Part shown: in pieces, positions 25,066-33,899 of the stretch
How positions within the stretch are numbered: the stretch's first letter is position 1
How the letters are laid out: each line of letters begins with the position of its first letter
NCBI GenBank assembly: GCA_047602055.1
Contig: JASGIG010000001.1
Location: 3,658,001-3,722,000, forward strand
Length of the DNA stretch: 64,000 bases
Source of the DNA: JAODBQ01 sp047602055
GTDB lineage: Bacteria > Actinomycetota > Acidimicrobiia > Acidimicrobiales > Ilumatobacteraceae
Reading direction: 5' to 3'
Program-made: the position numbers and the translations under genes
Notes under the pieces: generated by a model
Databases searched by the model: none
What the model saw: the letters and a program-made list of their open reading frames with translations, nothing else
What the model was told of the DNA's origin: nothing

Positions 25066-25461
25066 ATGCAGATCGTCGCCGCGCTGTTCGTCGAGAACTT
25101 CGAGATGCGCCAGGCACCTGGCCCGTCGACGCGCATCGACATCACCGGGGCGATGTTCTCGATGGCGTCGCCGTCACCGGCACCTGTGACGATCACGCCG
25201 CACCTCGTCGCCCTGATCTACTGCCCGCCCGGCGAGTCCGGCCAGGGCGTGTTCGAGGTCGTGTTCCGCCGAGGGCTCGGCGAGGACGACGAGCAGGTCG
25301 CCCGCAACGTCAGCCCGTTCAACGTCGAGCCCGGCAAGTTCACGTACCGCCTCGTGCGCGGCGAGCTGGAGTTCCCCGACTACGGCCAGATCATCGCCCA
25401 CTGCCGCGTCGACCACGGCCCCTGGCACCTCGTGCCGTTCAGCTTGCTGCCGCCGGCCTGA
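25066..25461 (+). CDS. Conserved hypothetical protein
   Basis: 131 residues: MQIVAALFVENFEMRQAPGPSTRIDITGAMFS, then VARNVSPFNVEPGKFTYRLVRGELEFPDYG, a beta-rich pattern resembling small uncharacterised actinobacterial proteins (DUF6941-like, uncertain). No signal or membrane segment. It follows the desaturase by 34 bp on the same strand. Confidence 0.7.
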   Translation: MQIVAALFVENFEMRQAPGPSTRIDITGAMFSMASPSPAPVTITPHLVALIYCPPGESGQGVFEVVFRRGLGEDDEQVARNVSPFNVEPGKFTYRLVRGELEFPDYGQIIAHCRVDHGPWHLVPFSLLPPA

Positions 25462-25494
25462 CGGCCGGCGGGGTCGGTGGCTTCGCCGCCTCCC

Positions 25495-25531
25495 GTCCGG
25501 CGGGCTCCCTGGCGGTCGCGCCGCCGGGTGT
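25495..25531. repeat. Dispersed repeat family C, copy 1
   Basis: A 37-bp sequence beginning GTCCGGCGGGCTCCCTGGCG and ending CCGGGTGT is present here and, inverted and identical, at 43472-43508. Both lie just downstream of a hypothetical gene's stop, on that gene's strand. The rest of the gap to the transketolase holds nothing else recognisable. Confidence 0.75.
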
Positions 25532-25648
25532 GACCGGCACGAGCCTCCCGGGGGCCGAAGCGGTCCGCTCGCTGGCGCTCGCTGAGACTTGTCCACGTGT
25601 TCACCCGCTCCCGCGGCCTGGTCGGCGCCTGCTGGGTACTGTTGCCTC

Positions 25649-27607
25649 GTGGCGTTGACAGCTGAGCAGGAACGGCAGGCGATCTCCCTCGTCCGGGGGT
25701 TCGCGATGGATGCGCCGCTGAAGGCCAAGAGCGGGCACCAGGGCACGGCGATGGCCCTCGCCCCCCTGGCCCACGTGCTGTACAGCCGGATCATGCGCTT
25801 CGATCCGCAGGACCCGCTGTGGCCCGACCGCGACCGCTTCGTGCTCTCCAACGGGCACGCCTCGATCCTGCAGTACTCGATGCTGTTCCTCACCGGGTTC
25901 GGGCTCACGCTCGACGACATCGAGGCGTTCCGCAGCTGGGAGTCGCGCACGCCCGGTCATCCCGAGGTCCACCACACGCCGGGCGTCGAGGTCACCACCG
26001 GTCCGCTCGGCCAGGGCTTCGCCAACGCCGTCGGGATGGCGATGGCCGAGCGCCACCTGCGCACCATGTTCGGCGCCGACGTGATGGATCACCACACGTT
26101 CGTGATCGCCGGCGACGGGTGCTTCATGGAGGGCGTCAGCCACGAGGCCGCGTCGCTCGCCGGCCACCAGCAGCTCGGCAACCTGATCTGCATCTACGAC
26201 GACAACCACGTCACCATCGACGGCGTCACCGAGCTGGCGCTGTCCGACGACGTCGGCAGGCGCTTCGAGGCCTACGGGTGGCACGTCGAGCACCTCGGCG
26301 AGATCGCCGACGACTGCGACGCCCTGGAGGCGGCGATCCGGGCGGCGATGGACGTGCGCGACCGGCCGAGCCTGCTCGTGCTGCGCAGCCACATCGGCTT
26401 CCCGAGCCCCGACCTCACCGACGACCCGCACGCCCACGGCAACCCGTTCACCGCCGAGCAGGTCACCCGCACCAAGGCGGTGATGGGCATCCCCGACGAG
26501 CCGTTCTGGGCGCCGCCGGCGCTGGTCCAGGCGTACCGCGACCTCGCCGCCGCCCGTGGGGCGCGGGCCCACGGCGAGTGGAGCGACCGCTTCGCCGCCG
26601 CCCCGATCGACCACGCCGCCTGGGAGGCCGCCTGGCAGCAGGGCGGGATGAAGGACTGGGACGCCGACCTGCCGGTGTTCGAGCTGGGCGAGAGCGTCGC
26701 CACCCGCGTCGCCATCGAGAAGGCGTTCAACGCCGCCCTGCCCGGCCTGCCCGGCTTCGTCGCCGGCGCCGCCGACCTCACCGGCAACACCGGCACCAAG
26801 CTGGCCGGTCAGCAGCCGATGTCGGTCGAGCTCCCCGCCGGCAGGCAGATCCACTTCGGCGTCCGCGAGCACGCGATGGGCTCGACGATGGTCGGGATGT
26901 CGGCGCACGGTGGCGTCCTGCCCGCCGGCGGCACGTTCTTCGTGTTCCTCGACTACATGCGCCCACCGGTGCGCCTTGCCTCGATCACCGGCACGAAGGT
27001 GTTCTTCGTGTTCACCCACGACTCCGTCGGCGTCGGCGAGGACGGCCCCACGCACCAGCCCGTCGAGCAGCTGGCCACGCTGCGGGCCATCCCGTTCCTG
27101 CAGGTGATCCGCCCGGCCGACGCCAACGAGACCGTCGCCGCGCTGCGTGCCGCCGTCGAGCACGAGGGCCCGACGGCGTTCGTCCTCAGCCGCCAGAACA
27201 TCCGGGTGTGCACCGACGGGTCGGCCGTCGAGCGCGGTGCCGGCATCGTCGTGCCGTGCGACGATCCCGACGTGATCCTCGTCGGCACCGGCAGCGAGGT
27301 CGCCGTGTGCGTCGACGCCGCCGAGCGCCTGAACGCCGCCGGCACGCGCACCCGCGTCGTCAGCCTGCCGTCGTGGGACCGCTTCGAGGCGCAGTCCGAG
27401 GAGTACCAGGACGAGGTCCTCCCGCCGGACGTGCCCGTGCTGTCGGTCGAGGCCGCCGTCACGTTCGGCTGGTCGCGCTGGGCGGACGCCTCGATCGGCA
27501 TCGACCGCTTCGGCGCCAGCGCCCCCGGTGCCGAGGTCCTCGACAAGCTCGGCATCAACGTCGACCACGTCGTCGAGGTGGCGACCCAGCTCGTCACCCC
27601 CACCTGA
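25649..27607 (+). CDS. tkt: Transketolase
   Basis: 652 residues from GTG 25649, the usual transketolase length. LKAKSGHQGTAMALAPLAHVLY holds the catalytic/phosphate His region, TTGPLGQGFANAVGMA and GDGCFMEGVSHEA-N-DDN the thiamine diphosphate binding motif, and GVREHAMGSTMVGMSAHG and THDSVGVGEDGPTHQPVEQL the pyrimidine domain. Transaldolase follows by 11 bp: the non-oxidative pentose phosphate pathway. An upstream frame extension has no family counterpart. Confidence 0.95.
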   Translation: MALTAEQERQAISLVRGFAMDAPLKAKSGHQGTAMALAPLAHVLYSRIMRFDPQDPLWPDRDRFVLSNGHASILQYSMLFLTGFGLTLDDIEAFRSWESRTPGHPEVHHTPGVEVTTGPLGQGFANAVGMAMAERHLRTMFGADVMDHHTFVIAGDGCFMEGVSHEAASLAGHQQLGNLICIYDDNHVTIDGVTELALSDDVGRRFEAYGWHVEHLGEIADDCDALEAAIRAAMDVRDRPSLLVLRSHIGFPSPDLTDDPHAHGNPFTAEQVTRTKAVMGIPDEPFWAPPALVQAYRDLAAARGARAHGEWSDRFAAAPIDHAAWEAAWQQGGMKDWDADLPVFELGESVATRVAIEKAFNAALPGLPGFVAGAADLTGNTGTKLAGQQPMSVELPAGRQIHFGVREHAMGSTMVGMSAHGGVLPAGGTFFVFLDYMRPPVRLASITGTKVFFVFTHDSVGVGEDGPTHQPVEQLATLRAIPFLQVIRPADANETVAALRAAVEHEGPTAFVLSRQNIRVCTDGSAVERGAGIVVPCDDPDVILVGTGSEVAVCVDAAERLNAAGTRTRVVSLPSWDRFEAQSEEYQDEVLPPDVPVLSVEAAVTFGWSRWADASIGIDRFGASAPGAEVLDKLGINVDHVVEVATQLVTPT

Positions 27608-27618
27608 GGAGCAAACCC

Positions 27619-28728
27619 ATGGACCGTCTCGCCCACCTGTACCACGAGTTCGGCCAGAGCCCGTGGCTCGACAACCTCAAGCGCGGCTACGTCACGTCCG
27701 GCCAGCTGCAGCGGCTGATCGGCCGCGGCATCCGCGGCCTGACCAGCAACCCGACGATCTTCCAGAAGGCGATCGCCGACTCCGCCGACTACGACGAGCA
27801 GTTCTCCGAGCTGGCCAACGACGCCAACCCGATCATCGACGACTACTGGGCGATGGTCCTGCGCGACATCAACTCGGCCTGCGACGCGTTCGCTCCCGTG
27901 TACCACGACAGCTACGGCGGCGACGGCTTCGTCAGCGTCGAGGTCGCCCCTGCGCTGGCCCACGACGGGCCCGGCACGGAGACCGCCGCTCGCGACCTGC
28001 ACGAGCGCATCGCCCGGCCGAACCTGATGGTCAAGATCCCCGGCACCGCCGAGGGCCTCGCCCCGATCCAGGCGATGATCGGCGAGGGCCGGAACATCAA
28101 CGTCACGCTGATCTTCACGCTCGATCGCTACGCCGAGGTCATGGAGTCCTACATCGCCGGGCTGGAGGCGTACGCCGAGGTGCCGGGCTCCGACCTGTCG
28201 ACGGTGGCCAGCGTGGCCAGCTTCTTCATCAGCCGGGTCGACACCGAGATCGACCGTCGCCTGGACGCCATCGGCTCCCCGGAGGCGCTGGCCCTGCGCG
28301 GCAAGGGCGCCGTCGCCCAGGGCAAGCTCGCCTACCAGATGTTCCAGCGGACGTTCAGCGGTGATCGGTGGGAGGCGCTCGCCGCCAGGGGCGCCAAGGT
28401 GCAGCGCCCGCTGTGGGCGAGCACCTCGACGAAGAACCCGGCCTACCCGGACACGCTGTACGTCGACGAGCTGATCGGCCCGGACACCGTGAACACCATG
28501 CCCGACGCGACGATCGAGGCGTTCGCCGACCACGGCACCCTCGCCCGCCGAGTCGACGCCGACGTCGACGAGGCCAAGGCAGTGTGGCAGGGCCTGGCCG
28601 ACGCGGGCGTCGATGTCGCCGAGGTCGGCGCCCAGCTCGAGCGCGAAGGCGTCAGCAGCTTCCAGAAATCCTTCGACGAGCTCCTCCAGACGCTCACCAC
28701 CAAAGCCGAAGAGCTCCGCGCCGGCTGA
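27619..28728 (+). CDS. tal: Transaldolase
   Basis: 369 residues, the longer actinobacterial form. GLTSNPTIFQKAI gives the phosphate-site TSNPTIF motif, VSVEVAPALAHD follows, and PNLMVKIPGTAEGL contains the Schiff-base lysine. WASTSTKNPAYPDTLYVDELIG is another landmark. It works with the transketolase immediately upstream, and the two form an operon with a GAGGAG ribosome site between them. Confidence 0.95.
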   Translation: MDRLAHLYHEFGQSPWLDNLKRGYVTSGQLQRLIGRGIRGLTSNPTIFQKAIADSADYDEQFSELANDANPIIDDYWAMVLRDINSACDAFAPVYHDSYGGDGFVSVEVAPALAHDGPGTETAARDLHERIARPNLMVKIPGTAEGLAPIQAMIGEGRNINVTLIFTLDRYAEVMESYIAGLEAYAEVPGSDLSTVASVASFFISRVDTEIDRRLDAIGSPEALALRGKGAVAQGKLAYQMFQRTFSGDRWEALAARGAKVQRPLWASTSTKNPAYPDTLYVDELIGPDTVNTMPDATIEAFADHGTLARRVDADVDEAKAVWQGLADAGVDVAEVGAQLEREGVSSFQKSFDELLQTLTTKAEELRAG

Positions 28729-28858
28729 TCAATCCTCGTCGACCGACGGGCGACATATCGGCGAGTATCAAGACCATTCTAGACGATGGCCTGACCGACG
28801 CCTATCAGTTACGACGACCGGACGTACACCCCCGATCGCGAAGAGCCGGATCGGGCCG

Positions 28859-30246
28859 GATGGCGTCCCGTCTCGTGGTGTAGGTGACCACGTGCGTTCC
28901 CGTCGGCTGTGGGTCAGTTTCGGGGTGCTGCGGGCAAGGCTAGTTCGGCGTTGTTGTCGGTGAGCTCGGCGACGGAAGCGGCGGCGATGTAGCGGCGTTC
29001 GGCGGCGATCATCTCGTCGTTGATCTCGACGAGGAGGGCTCCGACGAGACGGATCACGGACTGCTTGTCGGGGAAGATCCCGACGACGTCGGTGCGTCGC
29101 TTGAGCTCGCGGTTGAGGCGTTCGATTGGGTTGTTCGACCAGATCTTCGACCAGTGCGCTGGCGGGAAGCCGGTGTAGGCGAGCACGTCTGCCTCCATCG
29201 CTTCGAGCCGCTCGGCGACTGCGGGCGCGTAGGGGCGCAGTTGGTCGACGACACCGCGCAGCTGGGCGCGGGCGGTGTCGGCGTCGGGTTGGGCGAACAC
29301 GGTGCGGATCAGGGCGGCGATCATCTGACGGTGGCGGTGTTGGGCCGCGGCGAGCAGGTTGCGTATCGCGTGGACGCGGCAGCGTTGCCAGGCGGCGCCT
29401 TGCAGGCTGCGCCGGATCGCCTTGACCAGACCGGCGTGCGCATCGGACACGACCAGGCGCACACCGCCCAGGCCGCGGTCGGTCAGGCTGGTGAGGAACT
29501 CGCGCCAGAACGTCTCGTTCTCCGAGTCGCCGACGTCGACACCGAGTACCTCGCGGTGCCCGTCAGCGTGTAGGCCGGTGGCGATCACGACGGCCTTGGA
29601 CACGACGTGGCGGTGCTCGCGGACGTGGACGTAGGTGGCGTCGAGCCAGACGTAGATGAACGGCTGGTGATCGAGCCGGCGGGTGCGCAGCACGTTGACG
29701 TCGGCGTCGATGCCGGCGCAGATCCGTGACACGGTCGACTTCGACACGCCCGAGTCGCAGCCGAGCGCTTTGACGAGGTCGTCGACCTTCCGGGTCGAGG
29801 TACCGGTGATGTACGCGGTCATGATCACCGCCCACAGGGCACGGTCGACGCGTCGGCGCGGCTCGAGCAACTCGGGGAAGAAGCTGCCGGTGCGCAGCTT
29901 CGGGATCGCGACCTCGACGTCACCCGCCGGCGTGGAGACCAGCTTGGGGCGGTGCCCGTTGCGCAACGCGGTGCGCTCCGGGCTGTGCTCGCCGGGGCCG
30001 GCGCCGATCGTCGCGGTGAGCTCGGCTTCGATCAGCTCCTGCAACGCGGCGGCGAGGATGTCGCGCAACGACGTCGACAACGACGCGTCGCTGCCGGCAA
30101 GCCGCGCGGCAAGGTCAGACAGGGCAACTCTCGGGTGGTCATCGTGCGTCCTTCTCGTTGGCTTGGTCGCTTCCGAGAATCGCACGATGACCACCATCAC
30201 CCCAGCGATGGTCGAGGCCTCCTACACCACGTGATGGGACTCACTC
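28859..30246. mobile_element. Complete IS256-family insertion sequence
   Basis: 1,388 bp. The ends form imperfect 26-bp inverted repeats (about 20 matches) that share GTCCC and CGTGGTGTAGG. An 8-bp direct repeat TCGGGCCG flanks it at 28851-28858 and 30247-30254, the target duplication size usual for IS256. It carries a single intact transposase. It begins 130 bp after tal; that short gap shows nothing recognisable. Confidence 0.88.
28914..30200 (-). CDS. IS256-family (mutator-type) transposase
   Basis: About 428 residues. Family features: RTALRNGHRPK and GDVEVAIPKLRTGSFFPELLEPRRR near the N-terminus, YITGTSTRKVDDLVKALG, WLDATYVHVRE (catalytic Asp), LVVSDAHAGLVKAI (second Asp), WQRCRVHAIRNLL and NNPIERLNRELKRRTDVVGIFPD (Glu). 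Full length and uninterrupted, so possibly active. The first Met is not certain; a few residues may be removed. Confidence 0.92.
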   Translation of the reverse strand: MMVVIVRFSEATKPTRRTHDDHPRVALSDLAARLAGSDASLSTSLRDILAAALQELIEAELTATIGAGPGEHSPERTALRNGHRPKLVSTPAGDVEVAIPKLRTGSFFPELLEPRRRVDRALWAVIMTAYITGTSTRKVDDLVKALGCDSGVSKSTVSRICAGIDADVNVLRTRRLDHQPFIYVWLDATYVHVREHRHVVSKAVVIATGLHADGHREVLGVDVGDSENETFWREFLTSLTDRGLGGVRLVVSDAHAGLVKAIRRSLQGAAWQRCRVHAIRNLLAAAQHRHRQMIAALIRTVFAQPDADTARAQLRGVVDQLRPYAPAVAERLEAMEADVLAYTGFPPAHWSKIWSNNPIERLNRELKRRTDVVGIFPDKQSVIRLVGALLVEINDEMIAAERRYIAAASVAELTDNNAELALPAAPRN

Positions 30247-30254
30247 TCGGGCCG

Positions 30255-30767
30255 AACAAGCCTCAACACATATCACACGTACACCAATAGCAGCCCCTTG
30301 GTTCGCCCAGCATCAAGCTTGCAGGTTGGATCCTGGACCAAGCCAACCGAAATCGTACCGTCAAATCATCGCTCTCGATGGGCGCGAAGCATTGCCGTCT
30401 CCTCGGCGGGCGACAGATGCGAAGAGCTAGATGTTCCACCACCAGCCGCCGCACCGCGAGACCGAAAGCGAGCCAAAGCGCGCCTCAGGTGATCGATCAT
30501 CACGGCATCGTCCACGAGAGGCACCAAAGATGGACGCAGGATGTAGAGATACGCTGGTTCGGTCATCTCCGGCGAACGGACCGAGAAACCAAGGGCGTCC
30601 TGCACCATCCATGGCGGCGGAGGTGGGCCAGCAGCCAGATCCCAGGGCGCGTCCCGTGGAGATGGGATCTGATCGGGAATGTTCGGCTGAACTTCGTCTG
30701 GTTGCCAGCAACTTGCTCTTGACGCCCTCCTGTAATGGTGTCCGACATTGGGGGCAGCGGGAAGCGC
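30255..30767. other. Gene-poor, lower-GC accessory stretch
   Basis: Between the IS256 element and the AAA ATPase gene, base composition drops below the neighbourhood. Only one possible small gene (30366-30566, minus) is seen; other open frames here are short or antisense and are not supported. Confidence 0.5.
30366..30566 (-). CDS. Possible small hypothetical protein or 3' gene fragment
   Basis: 66 residues starting MTEPAYLYILRPSLVPLVDDAV and continuing with DHLRRALARFRSRG, then a Gly/Ser linker and SPAEETAMLRAHRER. Composition looks protein-like and codon use is less GC-biased than the core genes. No family recognised; it may be the tail of a gene broken by the events that built this island. 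Confidence 0.3.
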   Translation of the reverse strand: MTEPAYLYILRPSLVPLVDDAVMIDHLRRALARFRSRGAAAGGGTSSSSHLSPAEETAMLRAHRER

Positions 30768-31950
30768 TCAGCGGGTGTTGGTTGGGCCGTGTCCGAGTGC
30801 GGGGTTGAGGCTGGTGGTGAGTGGGGCGCGTCGTTGGTTGGTCCAGCGTGGTGTCCAGTGGGCGAGGGCGGGGTCGGTGGCGATGACGGCGGCGAGGGCG
30901 GGGTGGACGAAGGCGAGTTGGCCGCGTTGGGGTGCGTGGATGTAGCCGTTGTCGATGAGCCAGGCGCGGGTGACGCTGAGTTGTTGTGCGTTTCGTTGGA
31001 GTCGTTGACCGATGGCTGACAGCGCTGCGGTGTTGTCGCCGATCATCGCGGCGAGGAACTCGCGGCGCGCTCGGGGTGAGGTCGTAGGCGAGGCGGAGGT
31101 CGTCGATCAATGCCCGATGGGTGTCACCGAGCGCGGTGTCGATGTCGTTGTTGTTGACGGTGTGGCGGCCGTCGAGTTGGTCGACGACGTGCCAGCCGAG
31201 CAGCTGCAGGGCGTAGGGGAGTCCGGCGGCGGCAGTGACGGCGTGTTGCACGGCGTCGGCCGATGGGGTGACGTCGGCCAGTTGCAGGGTGGCGGTGAAG
31301 ACGCGGGCGAGTTCGTGGGTGTCGATCGAGCCGAGGTCGGGTTTGTAGGCGCGGGCCAGGAACGTGGGCATGCGTGCCGGGTCCTCGAGGCCGAGGGTTG
31401 GGAGGCCGGCGCCGATGAACGCGACTCGGTAGCCGTCGCGTGACAGCAGTTGGAATTCATTGCCGACCTGTTTGACCTGTTCGGCGGGGAGGTCGTGAAG
31501 CTCGTCGACTTGGAGCATCACCCCGACGGGTCGGGGGTGGGCGGTCAGGATCGTCTCGATCCCTTCGCGCAGCGACCGTGGGCGGTCCTCGGTGCGTGGC
31601 TGGCTGGTGCGTGCGGCCGTCACGGGGCCGAGGTTGACCGTGAGGCCGGTGGAGATCTGCCGCGGTTGGACGTCGGGCCTCCACAGCCGGTCGATCAGCC
31701 GCTCGGCGAGGGGCCGGGTGTCGGCACCGGCGGCGTCGGCGACGATCCAGCCGTTCTCCAGGCCGATGTCGTGGGCGATGTCGAGCGCGACGGTCTTACC
31801 GACGCCGCGGTCGCCGAGCAGCAGCGTTCGGCTGGCCCGGTCCGCGGGGACGTCAGGGTGGAAGGCTTGCGACCAGCGGCGCAGCAGCTCACCGCGTCGT
31901 GCGGTGACGAGCGGGTACGCCCCGAACGTCGGCCGGAATGGGTTCTCCAT
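30768..31950 (-). CDS. AAA ATPase (ORC/Cdc6-like ATP-binding protein), frameshifted
   Basis: The N-terminal part in one frame (MENPFRPTFGAYPLVTARRGELL, Walker A LLGDRGVGKT at about 45, Walker B VMLQVDELHDLP) ends at LAYDLTPSA near 31066. The winged-helix-like C-terminus (REFLAAMIGDNTAALSAIGQRLQ, VTRAWLIDNGYIHAPQRGQLAFVHP) is in another frame. Removing one base at about 31065 joins them, giving about 393 residues. The family is common in actinobacterial accessory regions; role unknown. It may be a real pseudogene or another indel error. An AT-rich probable promoter precedes it (31950-31985). Confidence 0.7.
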
Positions 31951-32145
31951 CCAACTAAGTATAACGAAAAGTCTAATCGAATCTAACGGCGCTGGGCGGC
32001 ACGGTTCTGGATGATCGGGGACGTCCCAGCCAAGGGCGTTTGGACGAGACGTGAGACCCGATCATCCACCCGGCAACGTACACCTCGATGCACACCACCG
32101 GGCCGGAGTCGTCTGTCGACTCGGCTCGCTCCTCCTTCTAGAGCA

Positions 32146-32171
32146 GGGCGCCGCAGGCGCCCCTTCGTTTT
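32146..32171 (+). terminator. Rho-independent terminator-like hairpin
   Basis: Perfect stem GGGCGCC-GCA-GGCGCCC (32146-32162) followed by CTTCGTTTT on the plus strand. It lies in the 280-bp gap between the AAA ATPase start and the Fic remnant; no plus-strand gene precedes it now, so its original gene may have been lost. Confidence 0.5.
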
Positions 32172-32209
32172 GCTCGACTGGTTCCGAGCCGCAGGCTCCA
32201 TGCTGTGGC

Positions 32210-32225
32210 GGCCCGGTACCGGGCC
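32210..32225. other. 16-bp perfect palindrome at the Fic break
   Basis: GGCCCGGTACCGGGCC, directly beside the point where similarity to Fic ends. It could be a recombination or insertion scar, or a site of an unrelated element. Confidence 0.4.
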
Positions 32226-32230
32226 ACAAC

Positions 32231-32451
32231 GCCTCACGGTGGTTCTGGACCTCGTAGGCCTCGCGCACCGACTTGCCCGACGGCGTGACCTCGTCGATCA
32301 ACAGCGTGATGATGTCGCTCAGCGACAGCGTGTTGCCCTCGATCGCCGAGGAGTGATGGGCCAGGCGGACGAGGACGTCCTCGGCGTAGTCGGCGCCGAA
32401 CAGGCCCGAGCGCTCGGCGGCACTGCGGAAGCGGTCGCGATCGAGCGTCAC
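32231..32451 (-). pseudogene. Fic/Fido-family protein, N-terminal fragment only
   Basis: From GTG 32451 the frame reads TLDRDRFRSAAERSGLFGADYAED, then HHSSAIEGNTLSLSD, the inhibitory-helix motif (S/T-x3-E-G/N) of Fic proteins, then GKSVREAYEVQNHREAL. After this the Fic sequence stops; the HPFxDGNGR catalytic motif is absent. So about 73 residues of a Fic AMP-transferase remain, cut at about 32231. Its start overlaps the stop of a 37-codon frame (GTGA). Confidence 0.65.
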
Positions 32452-32561
32452 GTGGACGCCGTCCGCGACTCGATGAGCGCGACGAGCTCTTCGAGGTCGA
32501 GTGCGCCGTACGGGTTGACCGGCCGGACCTCGAGGCGCTGCCCGACGAGCGTGACGTCCAC
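32448..32561 (-). CDS. Small frame coupled to the Fic fragment
   Basis: 37 residues from GTG 32561: DVTLVGQRLEVRPVNPYGAL, then DLEELVALIESR. Its TGA overlaps the Fic GTG start. It could be the whole or the end of a small partner (antitoxin-like) gene, or a rearranged piece. No family recognised. Confidence 0.35.
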   Translation of the reverse strand: MDVTLVGQRLEVRPVNPYGALDLEELVALIESRTAST

Positions 32562-32616
32562 CTGGCTTCCCGGCCCGAGGCATTCGTATCGGCGAGCGGC
32601 TGAGTCAGACGGCGCT

Positions 32617-32689
32617 GTGCGGCGAGGGCTCCGCCAGCCCTCGCCGCACTGCAGCCTGCCGCCGATCGACCGGGGGGCGGCCGATCGGC
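32617..32689. other. Two strong adjacent hairpins
   Basis: A perfect 14-bp stem with a 5-base loop (arms 32617-32630 and 32636-32649, core GGCGAGGGCT / AGCCCTCGCC) is followed by GCCGATCG / CGATCGGC (32661-32668 and 32682-32689). They fill the 264-bp gap between the Fic partner frame and the LOG gene; both flanking genes point away, so they are not simple terminators of these genes. Confidence 0.5.
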
Positions 32690-32825
32690 GACGTTGCGCA
32701 CCGGTCTCCCTCCGAAGGGCAATGTCCGGTGTTCCCGCGCGCTCTGTCGCATGTGCTCAGCCGGGGAGATGCACCGAGGCGGGTCGTGATGACGCGGCCG
32801 GCGAACTTTTCCTAGATTTCTTCGC

Positions 32826-33899
32826 ATGCCTGCCGACGACGCCGTCATCCGAGCCCGTGAGCAGGCCAGACAGCTGGTCGCCGAGCTTGCCGCGGCGGTG
32901 CTGCCGAGCCGTGATCGCCGCCTGGCGCAGCGGCTGCTGCTCGGTGCCGTCGACATGATCGCCGCCAACCCGGGCACGCTCGACCTGAAGATCGCCGCCG
33001 CAACCGTCGAGGAGATGGGCGACGCGTTCCGTGTCTTCGCCCCGTACACGGCGGCGCCGAAGGTGACGATCTTCGGCTCGGCACGCACCACGCCCGACGA
33101 CCCGCTGTACGCCCAGGCCCGCGAGGTGGCCGGTCAGCTCGCCGCCCAGGGGTGGATGATCATCACCGGCGCCGGGCCGGGGATCATGCAGGCCGGCATG
33201 GAGGGAGCCGGCCGGGAGCACTCGATCGGCGTGTCGATCCGGCTGCCGTTCGAGCAGGCCGCCAACCCGATCATCGCCGGCGACGACAAGTACGTCAGCA
33301 TGAAGTACTTCTTCACCCGCAAGCTGATGCTCATCAAGGAGAGCAAGGGGTTCATCTCGCTGCCCGGCGGGTTCGGCACGATCGACGAGACGTTCGAGCT
33401 GCTCACGCTGACGCAGACCGGCAAGGGCCTGCCGGTGCCGATCGTCCTGCTCGACACGCCCGGCGACCCGTACTGGGAGACGCTCGACGAGTTCATCCGC
33501 GGCCAGCTGGTGCGCCGCGGCCTGGTCTCGGCGAGCGATCCCGGCCTGTACTTCATCACCGACGACACCGCCGCGGCGGTGCGCGAGATCGTCAGCTTCT
33601 ACCGCAACTACGAGTCGATCCGGTACGTCGGCGACGTCCTCGTCCTGCGCCTGCGCCACGAGCCGACGCCGGCGCAGGTCGAGCTGCTCAACGAGCAGTT
33701 CGGCCACCTGTGCGCCACCGGGCGGATCGAGACGTCCGGCCCGCTGGAGCCGGAGGTGCGCGAGCATGATGCGGTGGAGCTGCCGCGCCTGGCGATGCGC
33801 TTCGCCAAGCACGGCTACGGCGATCTGCGCGCCCTGATCAACGCGGTCAACGGCTTCGTCGAGGCGCCGTCGTCACCAGCAACCGAGGAGGCAACGTGA
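32826..33899 (+). CDS. LOG-family (TIGR00730-type) nucleotide-binding protein
   Basis: 357 residues, longer than the usual 190-residue LOG proteins, with N- and C-terminal extensions. The Rossmann core shows VTIFGSART, ITGAGPGIMQAGMEGA, KYFFTRKLMLIKESKGFISLPGGFGTIDETFE: the PGGxGTxxE motif of lysine-decarboxylase-like phosphoribohydrolases. It may split nucleotide monophosphates, but the long form is uncharacterised. Its stop overlaps the MOSC gene start (GTGA). Confidence 0.85.
   Translation: MPADDAVIRAREQARQLVAELAAAVLPSRDRRLAQRLLLGAVDMIAANPGTLDLKIAAATVEEMGDAFRVFAPYTAAPKVTIFGSARTTPDDPLYAQAREVAGQLAAQGWMIITGAGPGIMQAGMEGAGREHSIGVSIRLPFEQAANPIIAGDDKYVSMKYFFTRKLMLIKESKGFISLPGGFGTIDETFELLTLTQTGKGLPVPIVLLDTPGDPYWETLDEFIRGQLVRRGLVSASDPGLYFITDDTAAAVREIVSFYRNYESIRYVGDVLVLRLRHEPTPAQVELLNEQFGHLCATGRIETSGPLEPEVREHDAVELPRLAMRFAKHGYGDLRALINAVNGFVEAPSSPATEEAT

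Noticed and set aside
30431..30808. Plus-strand coding frames in the accessory island
   Set aside because: They overlap the ends of the AAA gene and the small minus frame, have no ribosome sites and no protein-like pattern.
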